In this document: piece after piece, positions 49,237-58,583 of the stretch | Numbering within the stretch: the stretch's first letter is position 1 | Layout of the letters: every line of letters begins with the position of its first letter | Source: an uncultured Chloroflexota bacterium | Lineage (GTDB): Bacteria > Chloroflexota > Anaerolineae > Caldilineales > Caldilineaceae | Direction of reading: 5' to 3' | Assembly: GCA_903858085.1 (NCBI GenBank) | Contig: CAIOHJ010000289.1 | Coordinates: 1-64,000, forward strand | DNA: 64,000 nucleotides | The notes under the pieces: generated by a model | Seen by the model: the letters and a program-made list of their open reading frames with translations, nothing else | Told to the model about the DNA's origin: nothing | Databases searched by the model: none | Program-made: the position numbers and the translations under genes

Positions 49237-51612
49237 ATGGCCATCGGCTGGCTAAAAATCTGGCGCGATCTGCGCTGCTACCCGCAGCAGACAGGGTACC
49301 TTCTCCTGGCTGTCGCCAGCAGCGTCTTTGTGGTGACAACGCTCCTGACAACGCACTCGTTGCTGGCCAAGAGCCTGAACCACACCCTCTCTGCTCGCCC
49401 ACAGCCAGATGCCCTCTATGCCGCCAGCGGCGTGGGAAAAGCCCTTCTGGCCCAGATGCAGACGCTGCCTGGCGTCGCCCACGTCGGCGCCGGGCGAATC
49501 GAAAGCTTCCGTATGCGCTACGGCGACGAGCTGTGGCATGAACTGCGCCTGCAGGCAAGCTCTGACCTGACCCCCACCCAAGGGCTCCACCTGGTGAGCG
49601 GCACCTGGCCAACCTCTGCACCTGTGACAGTTGCCCTGGAACGCTCCAGCCAGGCTGTGACTGCCGCCCGCCCTGGCGCCACCCTCCGGCTCTATCGAGA
49701 CGATCGGGGGGAAATCCCCGTCACCGTCACCGGCCTGGTCGACGATCCCGCTGCCACCCCCAGCCGCTTCCTCAGCAACCTGCTGCGCGGCTTTGCTACG
49801 GTCGAAGGGCTCTCTGCCCTCACCGGGGAGCAAGGCTACGACTGGGTCTATGTCTTCCTGTCGCCCGATCTCACGCCGACGACACAAAAACAGACCCTGG
49901 CCGCCGTAGAAGGTCTGCTCACCGCAGACGGCTATGCCATCCACCCCCGACAGCCCGACGGTCCCAACCAGACCCTGTTCCGCTTTATTGAAGCCGCACT
50001 GCTGCTGTTGAGCGTGTTCGCCCTGCTGAGCATCCTCCTCAGCGGGGCCTGGGTCAGCCATGTCATGACCGGCATCCTGCTGCGCGAACAGACGGTCATC
50101 GGCGTGCTCAAAACCCTGGGCTTCCAACGGTGGCAGATCGCAGCGCTCTACCTGGGCCAGGCACTCTTGTTGGGAGCAGTCGCTGCCCTGGCCGGCAGCC
50201 TGCTGGGCTCTGGCGCTGGCCTGCTGGCCGCCAATGCAACGGCCTCTGGACTGTTGGACAAGTCGCTCACCCACACCGTTCCCCCCCTGTCAGGAGTTGG
50301 GGTGGGCCTGGCGGTGGGACTCGGTGCGGCACTGCTGGGCGCCTGGCAGCCGGTCTGGCACAATACCAGCATCAGCATACAGACCGTGCTGGCAACCACA
50401 CCGAAGACAATGACCCGCTGGCCCCCCCACTGGCTCGCCAGCCACCTCTCCCCAGATTGGCTGTATGTGGGCCGCAATCTGCTGCGCCACCAAGGACGAC
50501 TCGCCTTCACAACAGCAACATTGCTGCTCGCTGGCGTGATCTTCGTCACCACAGTCACGCTGAGCACCTCCATCGCACGCACGCTGACAACACTGATGGC
50601 CTACTGGCAGGCCGATGTACGCATCGAAACAGCCCTCCCCGTGGGCACCTACGTGGTGCGCAACGAAGTCCTGGCGCTGCCCGGAGCAGCCAGCATCGAA
50701 GCACGCCTGGTGGAGGAGAACGTGCGCCTGCGCCCAGATGGCTCGCAATCACCCCGCCCCTTTAACCTGGTGGGGCTGCCACCCACCTCCCCCTTTCTGC
50801 AACCAACCTTGCTGGCCGGCCGCTGGCTGCGCGACGACGACCTGGCCGCTGTCGTCGTGGACAGCGAACTGCTGCGCATGGAACCCGACCTGCATGTCGG
50901 CGCCCCCCTCGTGATCCCCGTGCAGGGCACCCCGGTCACCTGGCAGATCGTGGGCGTGGCCACAGGCCAGCTGCTGGGCTATTCCCTGACCAACAGCGCC
51001 GCCGCCTACGTCAGCTACCGCTACCTCAGCGAGCTCAGCCAGCGCAGCGGGCTGGCCAATTTCTACCTGGTGGGCACCCAAACACAGGAACCGACAGCCC
51101 AGAAGGCCCTGGCACTGCACATCGAAGAGAGCCTGCATCGCTACCGCTTCAGCCCAACCGTGCTGGAGCCAGCCTTTGTCCGCGCCGCCACCGCTCGGCA
51201 AATTTTCGGACTGGTCACCACCCTCGCCCTCGCCATGAGCCTGCTCTTTGCCCTCCTCGGCGGGCTGAGCCTGGCCAATTTGATGGGACTTGCCCTCTGG
51301 GAACGACAACGCGAGATCGGCATCCTGCGCGCAGTGGGAAGCGACAGCAGGAGCCTGACCCGCCTGCTCACCGGGGAGGCTTTGGTGATTGCCTTGGGCA
51401 GCGGCGCCGCTGCCCTGCTGGCAGCCTGGCCAGCCAGCTGGCTGCTCTGCCGACAGGTGGGCGGGGTGTTGATCAACACCCCGCTGACTTACCAATACGC
51501 AGCAGACGGGGCTGTCGGCTGGCTGCTGCTGAGCGGATTCCTGGCCTGGGCCAGCACCCAAAAAAGTATCCGGACCCTGACCCGTGGCCCTGTCAGAACC
51601 TTGCTCCGTTGA
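49237..51612 (+). CDS. ABC transporter permease with two FtsX domains
   Basis: This 791-residue membrane protein starts with one membrane segment (GYLLLAVASSVFVVTTLL), a large outside domain, then a three-segment FtsX unit at about 245-385. A second outside domain and a second FtsX unit at about 650-785 follow (LALAMSLLFALLGGLSLANLMGLALWERQREIGILRAVGSD). ERQREIGILRAVG is the coupling helix that contacts the ATPase. Duplicated FtsX in one chain is typical of DUF214/YknZ-like exporters. It pairs with the ATPase at 47384. Confidence 0.9.
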   Translation: MAIGWLKIWRDLRCYPQQTGYLLLAVASSVFVVTTLLTTHSLLAKSLNHTLSARPQPDALYAASGVGKALLAQMQTLPGVAHVGAGRIESFRMRYGDELWHELRLQASSDLTPTQGLHLVSGTWPTSAPVTVALERSSQAVTAARPGATLRLYRDDRGEIPVTVTGLVDDPAATPSRFLSNLLRGFATVEGLSALTGEQGYDWVYVFLSPDLTPTTQKQTLAAVEGLLTADGYAIHPRQPDGPNQTLFRFIEAALLLLSVFALLSILLSGAWVSHVMTGILLREQTVIGVLKTLGFQRWQIAALYLGQALLLGAVAALAGSLLGSGAGLLAANATASGLLDKSLTHTVPPLSGVGVGLAVGLGAALLGAWQPVWHNTSISIQTVLATTPKTMTRWPPHWLASHLSPDWLYVGRNLLRHQGRLAFTTATLLLAGVIFVTTVTLSTSIARTLTTLMAYWQADVRIETALPVGTYVVRNEVLALPGAASIEARLVEENVRLRPDGSQSPRPFNLVGLPPTSPFLQPTLLAGRWLRDDDLAAVVVDSELLRMEPDLHVGAPLVIPVQGTPVTWQIVGVATGQLLGYSLTNSAAAYVSYRYLSELSQRSGLANFYLVGTQTQEPTAQKALALHIEESLHRYRFSPTVLEPAFVRAATARQIFGLVTTLALAMSLLFALLGGLSLANLMGLALWERQREIGILRAVGSDSRSLTRLLTGEALVIALGSGAAALLAAWPASWLLCRQVGGVLINTPLTYQYAADGAVGWLLLSGFLAWASTQKSIRTLTRGPVRTLLR

Positions 51613-51697
51613 TCGCCAGGCGGAGCTTCCGCACAGTGCCCACCACGCTGTAAAATCAACAGGAAACCCGGCTGAATTGCCGCTGATCGGAGAAGCC

Positions 51698-52468
51698 ATG
51701 CTGCAGAAAAAATTCACAAACTTGCGGAAAACCCTGGCTTTTTATCGCCAAGAAGCCGGCGTGGTCAAAGCCGAGCTGCATGAAGTGCTGCCCCTGCTCT
51801 GGGCTGACCCTTTTCTGCCTGCCACAGATCGCGCGGATTTGATCTATCTCCTCCAGTCCTTCAAAGCGATCATGGCCAACACCAGCCTCGTCTACTGGCT
51901 GGATTATGGGACACTGCTCGGCGCCTGGCGCTGGGGAAACCCACTCCCGTGGGACTACGACGGCGACATCGGCTATCTCGCCGGACAGGCCCATCTTCTG
52001 GCAGAACAGAAGCCTGCATTCGCCAAACTCGGTATCCAACTCACCCTTTTGACAGCTTCCTATCGAAACGCATCCGTGGACCTCTCTCCCTGGATCGAGC
52101 AAGATGGCTGCATGGTACGCACCCAACATCTGAACTACCAACCAGGCTTCCTCAAAGCCATGTCAGATCGACGAGATACTTTTCCCATGCGCTGGGTGAA
52201 TCCCCTGGCCGAAATTCGTTTTGCCGACGACTACTTCCCCTGCCCAAACCAGGTGGAAAAGATCTTGCGCAAACGCTACGGCAACATCGATCTGCTTCTC
52301 CCCTACCATCTCAAAACCTGGCTCTCTCCACACTTCTACCGCTATTATTGGATTTTTGCCCGCTATCGCCCCGACATCCGCCAACCAACCTGCCCGGTCA
52401 CCTGGACAATTGTCCGCGCTCCCACCCTGCTGAAAAAATTTGGAGTCACCGATGGAACCCACCGCTAA
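51698..52468 (+). CDS. LicD family phosphotransferase
   Basis: This 256-residue protein has the LicD signature YWLDYGTLLGAWRWGNPLPWDYDGDIGY, seen at residues 66-93, with the Asp residues for metal and phosphodiester transfer. LicD proteins move phosphocholine or similar groups from CDP carriers onto glycans. Here the partner cytidylyltransferase-like gene lies 250 bp downstream. ATG at 51698 follows GGAGAAGCC. It overlaps the PqqD-like gene by 17 bp. Confidence 0.85.
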   Translation: MLQKKFTNLRKTLAFYRQEAGVVKAELHEVLPLLWADPFLPATDRADLIYLLQSFKAIMANTSLVYWLDYGTLLGAWRWGNPLPWDYDGDIGYLAGQAHLLAEQKPAFAKLGIQLTLLTASYRNASVDLSPWIEQDGCMVRTQHLNYQPGFLKAMSDRRDTFPMRWVNPLAEIRFADDYFPCPNQVEKILRKRYGNIDLLLPYHLKTWLSPHFYRYYWIFARYRPDIRQPTCPVTWTIVRAPTLLKKFGVTDGTHR

Positions 52469-52724
52469 GCCGCTGCAGACGCCAGGATTTCTGCTCGAAG
52501 AACTGGACGGGGAGTTGATGCTCTACAGCGTCGCCACAACCCGCATCCTTGCCCTCAACCAGAGCGCCGCACTGATCTGGCGGCTCTGCAGTGGCCACTA
52601 TACGATCCACGAAATCGCCGCAGCACTGGGCGACACCTACCCGGAACACACCAGCCAGATCCGGAGACAGGTCGAAGAATTGCTGACCCTGCTGCTGGCC
52701 AATGGAGCGATCGAGCTATGTTGA
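52452..52724 (+). CDS. PqqD-like small protein
   Basis: This 90-residue PqqD/RRE-fold protein has LDGELMLYSVATTRILALNQSAALIW, then GHYTIHEIAAALGDTYPE and a C-terminal QVEELLTLLLANGAIEL, matching the winged-helix order of PqqD. Such proteins bind leader peptides of ribosomal peptides and present them to modifying enzymes. No precursor peptide or radical SAM gene was seen nearby. It overlaps LicD at its start and the nucleotidyltransferase at its end (7 bp), so the three are tightly coupled. Confidence 0.8.
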   Translation: MEPTAKPLQTPGFLLEELDGELMLYSVATTRILALNQSAALIWRLCSGHYTIHEIAAALGDTYPEHTSQIRRQVEELLTLLLANGAIELC

Positions 52725-53467
52725 CCCCCCCCATCACAACTGCGCTCGTCCTGGCCGCCGGCCTGGGCAGCCGACTGCAACATGTGTGGTCCCACGCGCC
52801 CAAAGGGTTGCTGCCGGTCGGCTCAACATCTCTCCTCGAACGCTCGCTGGAACAGCTCCTGCGCTGCGGCATCGCCAAAGTCGTGCTGGTCACCGGCCAT
52901 CAGGCGGACCAGTTCACCCCACTTGTCGAACGCTACCCGTGCATCCAAACGGCCTACAACCCTTTTTATGCGACCTCGGGGTCCATGTATTCGCTGTACT
53001 GCGCACGTACCCTGGTGTCTGGCCCGTTCCTGCTGTTGGAAGCAGACTTGCTGTACGAGGATCGCGCCCTGCACGCCCTGCTGGCCAATCCAGATGAAAG
53101 TGCCCTGCTGGTTTCGGGCTTCACTGGGAGCGGCGATGAGGTGTATGTCGACGCCACTGGCGGCCGTGTGAATGGCCTCTCCAAAGACCGAGAGAGGCTC
53201 GCTGCCGTCAGCGGGGAGATGGTCGGCATTACCAAGGTGGCACCCCAGCTCTTCCAAAGGATGGTCGCGTACGCAGAAACCATTTTCGCCCAAACCCTTC
53301 AGCTCGAATACTGTTCAGGTTGCCTGAACGCCGTAGCCGCTACAGGAGAGCTTGCCAGCTGCACGGTAGAAGATCTCCTCTGGGCAGAGATCGACGATGC
53401 AGCCCAATGGCATCGCGTTCAGGAGACCCTTTTCCCGCGCCTGTTGGCAGCACATGCTCCCTGCTAA
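52718..53467 (+). CDS. LicC-like nucleotidyltransferase
   Basis: This is a 249-residue sugar-nucleotidyltransferase-fold enzyme. LVLAAGLGSRL is the nucleotide loop, HAPKGLLPVG has the conserved Lys29, NPFYATSGSMYSLYCA is typical of LicC/PntC-type cytidylyltransferases, and LLLEADLLY holds the metal Asp110. It probably makes a CDP-linked choline, ethanolamine or phosphonate for the LicD enzyme encoded 250 bp upstream. The final TAA runs into the A-tract of a terminator for the opposite strand. Confidence 0.83.
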   Translation: MLTPPITTALVLAAGLGSRLQHVWSHAPKGLLPVGSTSLLERSLEQLLRCGIAKVVLVTGHQADQFTPLVERYPCIQTAYNPFYATSGSMYSLYCARTLVSGPFLLLEADLLYEDRALHALLANPDESALLVSGFTGSGDEVYVDATGGRVNGLSKDRERLAAVSGEMVGITKVAPQLFQRMVAYAETIFAQTLQLEYCSGCLNAVAATGELASCTVEDLLWAEIDDAAQWHRVQETLFPRLLAAHAPC

Positions 53468-53512
53468 AAAAAACGCTGCATCCTCTCTGGCTTGTGCAAC
53501 AGGATGCAGCGT
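53466..53512 (-). terminator. Intrinsic terminator of the arabinose operon
   Basis: An 11-bp perfect stem (53473-53483 with 53502-53512) with an 18-base loop is followed on the minus strand by eight T (53473-53466). It lies 45 bp beyond the araD stop codon and reaches into the LicC-like stop codon on the other strand. Confidence 0.88.
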
Positions 53513-53556
53513 CAACTTCTTGAACCCGCTACGACACGCCTGGCCCGTTTTCTGCG

Positions 53557-54198
53557 CTACTGACCGTAGACATGCGTGTAGCGATGGTGCAGCCTGGCCA
53601 CATCCTCGTCCGGGATACGGTCGGGCTGGCCCAGCTGCAGTGCCAGCCAGGCAGTCGCCGCCACATCTTCGACCATGACCGCCGCTTTCAGCGCAGCCCG
53701 CGCGCTCGCCCCCACCGTGAAGACACCATGATTTTTGAGCAGCACCGCAGGCGAAGAGCCGATCGACTCGACCACCACACGGCCGATCTCCTCCCCACCG
53801 ATCAGGGCAAAACCACCACACGGAATCGGCCCCCCAAATTCATCCGCCTGCGCCGTGAGATAGACCGGAATCGACCGTCCATTGGCGGCAAAGGCCGTGG
53901 CATAGCGCGAATGGGTGTGGACAATCCCGTTGAGGTCGGGCCGGTGACGGTAGATGTACAGATGGCTGGCCGTGTCCGACGAGGGCTTGAGAGCACCCTC
54001 GACAATGTCACCCTCCAGGTCGACCACCACCATCTGTTCCGGACGCAGTTCTTCGTAGCGGACCCCCGAAGGTTTGATGACCACCAACCCAGAATGGCTG
54101 TCCCGTGCGCTGATGTTGCCGCTGGTCCAGGTCACCAGATTCTGTTTGGGCAGCTCCAGATGCAGCCAGTGCAGCTCTTCTTTGATCGCCTCCAGCAT
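53557..54198 (-). CDS. araD: L-ribulose-5-phosphate 4-epimerase (class II aldolase family)
   Basis: This 213-residue protein converts L-ribulose 5-phosphate to D-xylulose 5-phosphate. LELPKQNLVTWTSGNISAR, VVIKPSGVRYEEL, KPSSDTASHLYIY and GIVHTHSRYATAFA match AraD more than FucA, and the C-terminus ends in YGQ as in E. coli AraD. The zinc histidines lie in HTHSR and in the KNHGVF segment. The start has AGGGAGGGGAG. Last gene of the operon, 15 bp after araB. Confidence 0.9.
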   Translation of the reverse strand: MLEAIKEELHWLHLELPKQNLVTWTSGNISARDSHSGLVVIKPSGVRYEELRPEQMVVVDLEGDIVEGALKPSSDTASHLYIYRHRPDLNGIVHTHSRYATAFAANGRSIPVYLTAQADEFGGPIPCGGFALIGGEEIGRVVVESIGSSPAVLLKNHGVFTVGASARAALKAAVMVEDVAATAWLALQLGQPDRIPDEDVARLHHRYTHVYGQ

Positions 54199-54213
54199 GA
54201 ACTCCCCTCCCTT

Positions 54214-55893
54214 TCAACCGCCGGACCGCGCCCGGGCTTTGAGTGCCTTGAGCCGTTTCATCACATCGTTGGCACCACGGCCAAAATAGTCGTGCAGCAT
54301 CCGATATTCGGCAAACAGCTCGTTGTAGATGGCACTGGCCGCCGGGTTGGGGGTGTAGTGCTCGTCACGCACCCACGCCATGGCCCGGGTGGCTTCCTGG
54401 ATCGACGCATAGCCGCCCGCTGCTTTGCCAGCCGCAACCGCTGCGTGCATCGCCGAGCCAAAAGCCCCCCCCAGTTTGGTGCCAGCCACCTTGATCGGAC
54501 GGCCGGTCACGTCGGCATAAATCTGCATCAACAGCCGGTTGCGGTCGGGCAACCCCCCCGCAGCCACAATCTCATGCACCGGCACATCATGGGCCTGAAA
54601 GGCTTCAATGATCACCCGCGTCCCGTAGGCGGTCGCCTCGATCAGGGCACGGTAGATCTCCTCAGGACGGGTCGCCAGCGTCATCCCGACGATCACCCCC
54701 GTGAGATCGACGTCGACCAGCACACTGCGATTGCCGTTCCACCAGTCCAGCGCCACCAACCCAGATTCGCCAGGGAGAAGCGCTGCTGCCTTCTCTTCAA
54801 ACAGATCGTGCAGGCTGATCCCACGCGCCGCAGCCTCAGCGGTATAAGCCGCCGGCACACAGCTCTCCATAAACCAGGCAAAATGGTCGCCGACACAGGA
54901 CTGGCCAGCCTCATACCCAAAGAAGCCCGGCACAATCCCATCTTCGACATACCCACACATGCCCGGCACAATCCGCTCCTCTTCCCCCAACAACATGTGA
55001 CAGTTGGAGGTCCCCATGATGATCACCATGCGCCCTGCCTCGCTGACACCCGCAGCCGGCAACGCTGCATGGGCGTCGACATTGCCGATCGCCACCGCTG
55101 TCCCCGGCCGCAACCCCATCCAGGCCGCCGCCTCTTCCGTGAGCCCCCCCGCTCGCTCGCCCAATTGATAGATGTCGGTAGACATCTTCTCCGCAACCAG
55201 GTTCTCCAGACGCGGGTCGAGTGCCTTGAAAAACGCCTGGGGCGGATAACCGTGCTGTTTGGACCAGATGCCCTTGTAGCCGGCTGTGGTCAGGTTGCGC
55301 TTTTCTACCCCGGTCATCTGCCAGATGATCCAGTCAGCCGCTTCGATGATGCGGTCAGCCGCAGCATAAATTTCAGGGTCCTCGTCGACAATCTGCCAGG
55401 CTTTGGGCACAAACCACTCGGAGCTGATCTTGCCGCCGTACCGGGGCAGAAAATCGTACCCTTCACGCGCAGCAATCTCGTTGAGCTGGTTGGCCTCGGG
55501 TTGCGCAGCATGATGCTTCCACAATTTGACCCAGGCATGGGGCCGACTGCGGTACTGGGGCAGAAAACAGAGTGGGGTGCCGTCACGCAGCGTGGGCAGA
55601 ATCGTGCAGGCCGTAAAATCTGTGGCGATCCCAATCACATCAGCCGGATCAACCCCGCTCTGAGCCAGCACGGCAGGTACGGCCTGCTTGAGCACTTCCA
55701 GATAGTCGGCAGGATCCTGCAACGCCCAGTCCGGCTCCAGCCGCACCTTGGAGCCGGGCAGCGTTTCGTCGATGACACCGTTGGCATAGGCATGCACGGC
55801 ACTCGCTACCTCGCGACCGCTCGCAACCTCCACCAACAGTGCACGGCCTGACTCTGTGCCGTAGTCGATGCCAATCACATACTTTTCACGCAT
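54214..55893 (-). CDS. araB: Ribulokinase (FGGY family)
   Basis: This 559-residue kinase has IGIDYGTESGRALLVEV as the N-terminal phosphate loop, IGIATDFTACTILPTL, then SSEWFVPKAWQIVD and a C-terminal AAGGLPDRNRLLMQIYADV with KLGGAFGSAMHAAVAAG. The length and SSEWF segment match AraB. It phosphorylates L-ribulose. GAGAGGAAC precedes the ATG. It lies between the M24-like and araD genes with 15-bp gaps. Confidence 0.92.
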   Translation of the reverse strand: MREKYVIGIDYGTESGRALLVEVASGREVASAVHAYANGVIDETLPGSKVRLEPDWALQDPADYLEVLKQAVPAVLAQSGVDPADVIGIATDFTACTILPTLRDGTPLCFLPQYRSRPHAWVKLWKHHAAQPEANQLNEIAAREGYDFLPRYGGKISSEWFVPKAWQIVDEDPEIYAAADRIIEAADWIIWQMTGVEKRNLTTAGYKGIWSKQHGYPPQAFFKALDPRLENLVAEKMSTDIYQLGERAGGLTEEAAAWMGLRPGTAVAIGNVDAHAALPAAGVSEAGRMVIIMGTSNCHMLLGEEERIVPGMCGYVEDGIVPGFFGYEAGQSCVGDHFAWFMESCVPAAYTAEAAARGISLHDLFEEKAAALLPGESGLVALDWWNGNRSVLVDVDLTGVIVGMTLATRPEEIYRALIEATAYGTRVIIEAFQAHDVPVHEIVAAGGLPDRNRLLMQIYADVTGRPIKVAGTKLGGAFGSAMHAAVAAGKAAGGYASIQEATRAMAWVRDEHYTPNPAASAIYNELFAEYRMLHDYFGRGANDVMKRLKALKARARSGG

Positions 55894-55908
55894 GGCAGGT
55901 TCCTCTCG

Positions 55909-56997
55909 TCACAGTTCGAGAATGGCAGGACGCACGACCGAACGCCCACCGACATGGATCTCCTGGGTGGGCCAGCCTTCGATGGCAGTGAGCACCTCGT
56001 TGCCCCCAGCGCCGACCAGAATGGTATCTTCGGACTTGGTGCCGGCGATCGATGGGTTCCAGGCATAGACCTGGTTGGCCACGACCGTCTGCGCCATCCC
56101 CGGCACAGCAATCAGTTCACGCGGCTCGTAACCGGCCGGCCCCCCCTGATGATGGTATTTCCACTCGTCGGCAAAGCCGGTATCCGCATAGGCCGCCTGG
56201 CCATCCGCAAAGATCGCATCCAGCGTGCGGCCCGGCTGGGTCGCCAAAATGAAGGCCCCGTCTACCTGCGCCACCGCATCCGCCTTGATCCGCAACGAGT
56301 CAGGCAGCTTGCCAAAATGAACCAGCCGGGTGATCGAGCAGACCAGCCCGTTCTGGCGACCACACAAGACCAACATGGCGTAGTTCTCCAGCCGCTTGGC
56401 CGTAGGCAGCGGATGGCGAAAACGAAAGATCCGCTCGTCGGTGGCAATCAGGTTGACGATCGCCTGCGCCCCACGACGCTCAGCCTCGTAGGCCAGATGG
56501 GCATCGATCTCATACTCGGTCATGCCAGGAGCAACCGATCGAATGGCTGCATGCATGGCCTCGGCACAGCTGCGCCCCAGAAGACGGATCCGCTCGATCT
56601 CTTCCGGCAGGAGCAGCGAACGCTGCCAGGCCACCTCCTCAGAAACATCTCGAGCGCCGGTCAGCGGTGTGTCCGCCCCCGTACGCTTGCCAGCCACCAA
56701 CTGGCCGACCATCTCATCCCCCTGATACCAGGGGGCAACCCGCAGCTCCCAGCCAGCCGCAGACAGCCCCTCCTCCTGCTCCAGCCGCGGCGCCTCTATT
56801 GTGTTGGTGACCACATACTGGCTGTCTGCCGTGATCACCAACGTGCCGATGCCTGTCGAAGAGGCCGTGTTCACATAGGAACGGTGGCCAGCAGTCGCCC
56901 AGGCAAAGCTGCTCACCCGGCTGAGAACCAGCGCATCGAGCTCCTGTGCAGCCAGAAAGCCGCGGATCTGGTCAAGACGTGCTTGTTGCAGACGCAT
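55909..56997 (-). CDS. M24 (creatinase-fold) protein lacking metal ligands
   Basis: This 362-residue protein has the pita-bread fold of Xaa-Pro peptidases and creatinase. The usual metal Asp pair (VDAG... and SDITR) is replaced by VLCGRQNG and CSITRLVH. The first metal Glu (EPG) is replaced by WNPS. The His (YHHQGG) and the last Glu (KSEDTILV) remain. A dinuclear metal centre is therefore unlikely, and a metal-free reaction like creatinase is possible. It lies inside an arabinose operon, an odd place for a peptidase. ATG at 56997 follows AAAGGAG. Function is unknown. Confidence 0.83.
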   Translation of the reverse strand: MRLQQARLDQIRGFLAAQELDALVLSRVSSFAWATAGHRSYVNTASSTGIGTLVITADSQYVVTNTIEAPRLEQEEGLSAAGWELRVAPWYQGDEMVGQLVAGKRTGADTPLTGARDVSEEVAWQRSLLLPEEIERIRLLGRSCAEAMHAAIRSVAPGMTEYEIDAHLAYEAERRGAQAIVNLIATDERIFRFRHPLPTAKRLENYAMLVLCGRQNGLVCSITRLVHFGKLPDSLRIKADAVAQVDGAFILATQPGRTLDAIFADGQAAYADTGFADEWKYHHQGGPAGYEPRELIAVPGMAQTVVANQVYAWNPSIAGTKSEDTILVGAGGNEVLTAIEGWPTQEIHVGGRSVVRPAILEL

Positions 56998-57016
56998 ACA
57001 ACAGCTCCTTTCGTGT

Positions 57017-58486
57017 TCAGGCCGTGTGCCAGTAGGTGGACCAGCCCAGATACTTGGCAAGCGCCTCGTGGACAGACGCAGCACTCTGGGAAAGATTCAT
57101 TGCCACATGGTGCTCGAAACCATTCTCACAGATGTAGTTGAGCAGCTTCTGCATGTGGGGGATCTGGACCACCCCATAGCCGCCAAAGGTCTTGAGGGGG
57201 TCATTGGTCAGCGTCCCTTCACCGACATAGGCGACGATCCGCCCGTTGATGTCATCGGTAGAAACCCGCAGATAAGTAAACGGATCCGCCTTCACACGCC
57301 CGACGACCGTGCCGAAGGTGTTGTCCTTGCCCACCGTGCCGGCAATGATCTCCTGATAGTCCATCACAGCAATGTCGTCGGCACGGATCACCCCACCAGA
57401 AGCCTGAACATCCCCCTCTTCCACAAAGATGCTCTTGGGCAGGTTGGAGCAGTGAAAAATGATCGCCTTGTCTGGGTCGTCCCCATAGTTGTTGTTCCAG
57501 TCGACAATCGCACTCGGCTTGCCCGAAGCGTAGGCCAGCGCCATCATGGCCACCGTGCCGGCAATGTCGGTCTCGCAGGCAGAGGGAAGCAGGCCGTCGC
57601 TCATGATGCTCATCAACGTGCAGGGCACCACCCCGTAGTACTCCTCCATCGCAGTCCAGCACTGGATTGCACTGGCCGTCAGCTCGGTCTCTGCCATCCA
57701 CTCGTCGACCACAACCCCAAACTTGGCCATGCGCAGCAGCGAGGCCGCAGGCACGCCAGCCGTCTGAATGTAGCCCCCAATCTGCTCCAGCTTGCCCTTG
57801 ACCGAGCTGGCAGCGCTGTCCAGACGGTCAATACGGCCCAGCACCTCAGAAAGATCGAGCGTCTCCACCGAAATGCCGCTGCGTTCGAGCAGCTTCTCGC
57901 TGAAACGAACCGTGTTGAACGCAGTAGGACGGGCGCCAATCACCCCGATGCGGGCATTCTTGAAACCGCGCACAATCCGACAGATCCCAGCAAACCGCTC
58001 CAGGTCCTGACGAAAAGCAGCGCTCTCAGGGTCCACCGTGTGCAGACGGGTCAGCGAATACCGAATGCCGTACTGGCGCAGATTGTTGCAGGCCGACATC
58101 TTTCCGCAGAAGGAATCCCGGCGATCCGCGACCGTCATCCTGGCCGGGTCGTCGGGGAACGCCTGGATCAAGACGGGAACGTCAAGCCCGGCCCAGCGCA
58201 ACGTGTCGGCAATCGCACGTTCTTCGCCAAAATTGGGCAATGTCACGATCACCCCGTCGATCTCGTCGCGGTGGCGCTTGAACAGGTCGGCACATTTGTG
58301 CGAGTCCGCATGCGAAACCACACTGCCGTACAGCGTCTCCTCAGGGGAGAGCGCAATCACACGAAACCCCTGCGCTTCCAATACCTGAAGCATGGTCTTG
58401 CGCCCGCTCTCGGCCAGATGGGCAGGGAAAAAACCGCGGTTGCCGACAATCAGCCCGACAGTCACAGGTTGGGTGGCTCGTTTCAT
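57017..58486 (-). CDS. Sugar isomerase of the L-fucose/L-arabinose isomerase family
   Basis: This 489-residue protein has the FucI/AraA-type fold by my reading: VGLIVGNRGFFP at the start, ALSPEETLYGSV, GVIVTLPNFGEERAI, and later EWMAETELTASAIQCW and CETDIAGTVAMMAL, where Glu and Asp would bind Mn. It is not close in wording to classical AraA. With araB and araD in the same operon it probably turns L-arabinose into L-ribulose; L-fucose or another aldose is an alternative. GGGGGAG precedes the ATG. It is the first gene after the promoter and operator. Confidence 0.82.
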   Translation of the reverse strand: MKRATQPVTVGLIVGNRGFFPAHLAESGRKTMLQVLEAQGFRVIALSPEETLYGSVVSHADSHKCADLFKRHRDEIDGVIVTLPNFGEERAIADTLRWAGLDVPVLIQAFPDDPARMTVADRRDSFCGKMSACNNLRQYGIRYSLTRLHTVDPESAAFRQDLERFAGICRIVRGFKNARIGVIGARPTAFNTVRFSEKLLERSGISVETLDLSEVLGRIDRLDSAASSVKGKLEQIGGYIQTAGVPAASLLRMAKFGVVVDEWMAETELTASAIQCWTAMEEYYGVVPCTLMSIMSDGLLPSACETDIAGTVAMMALAYASGKPSAIVDWNNNYGDDPDKAIIFHCSNLPKSIFVEEGDVQASGGVIRADDIAVMDYQEIIAGTVGKDNTFGTVVGRVKADPFTYLRVSTDDINGRIVAYVGEGTLTNDPLKTFGGYGVVQIPHMQKLLNYICENGFEHHVAMNLSQSAASVHEALAKYLGWSTYWHTA

Positions 58487-58561
58487 CAGTACACTCCCCC
58501 TAACAAAAAAGTCGTAAAAAGGTCACACAAACAGCGTTGCCCAGGAGACACAGCTTTATAG

Positions 58562-58575
58562 TTAAAACGTTTTAA
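58562..58575. promoter_or_regulatory. Palindromic operator of the arabinose operon
   Basis: TTAAAACGTTTTAA is a perfect 14-bp palindrome with a central CG, the layout of LacI-family operators. It covers roughly +2 to +15 of the predicted transcript, where a repressor would block initiation. No regulator gene is in the window. Confidence 0.75.
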
Positions 58576-58583
58576 GCAACGCC

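Noticed and set aside
57017..58486. Fucose operon (fucI-fucK-fucA)
   Set aside because: The kinase and aldolase-family genes match AraB and AraD better (SSEWF segment, PKQNLVT, C-terminal YGQ), so arabinose is favoured.
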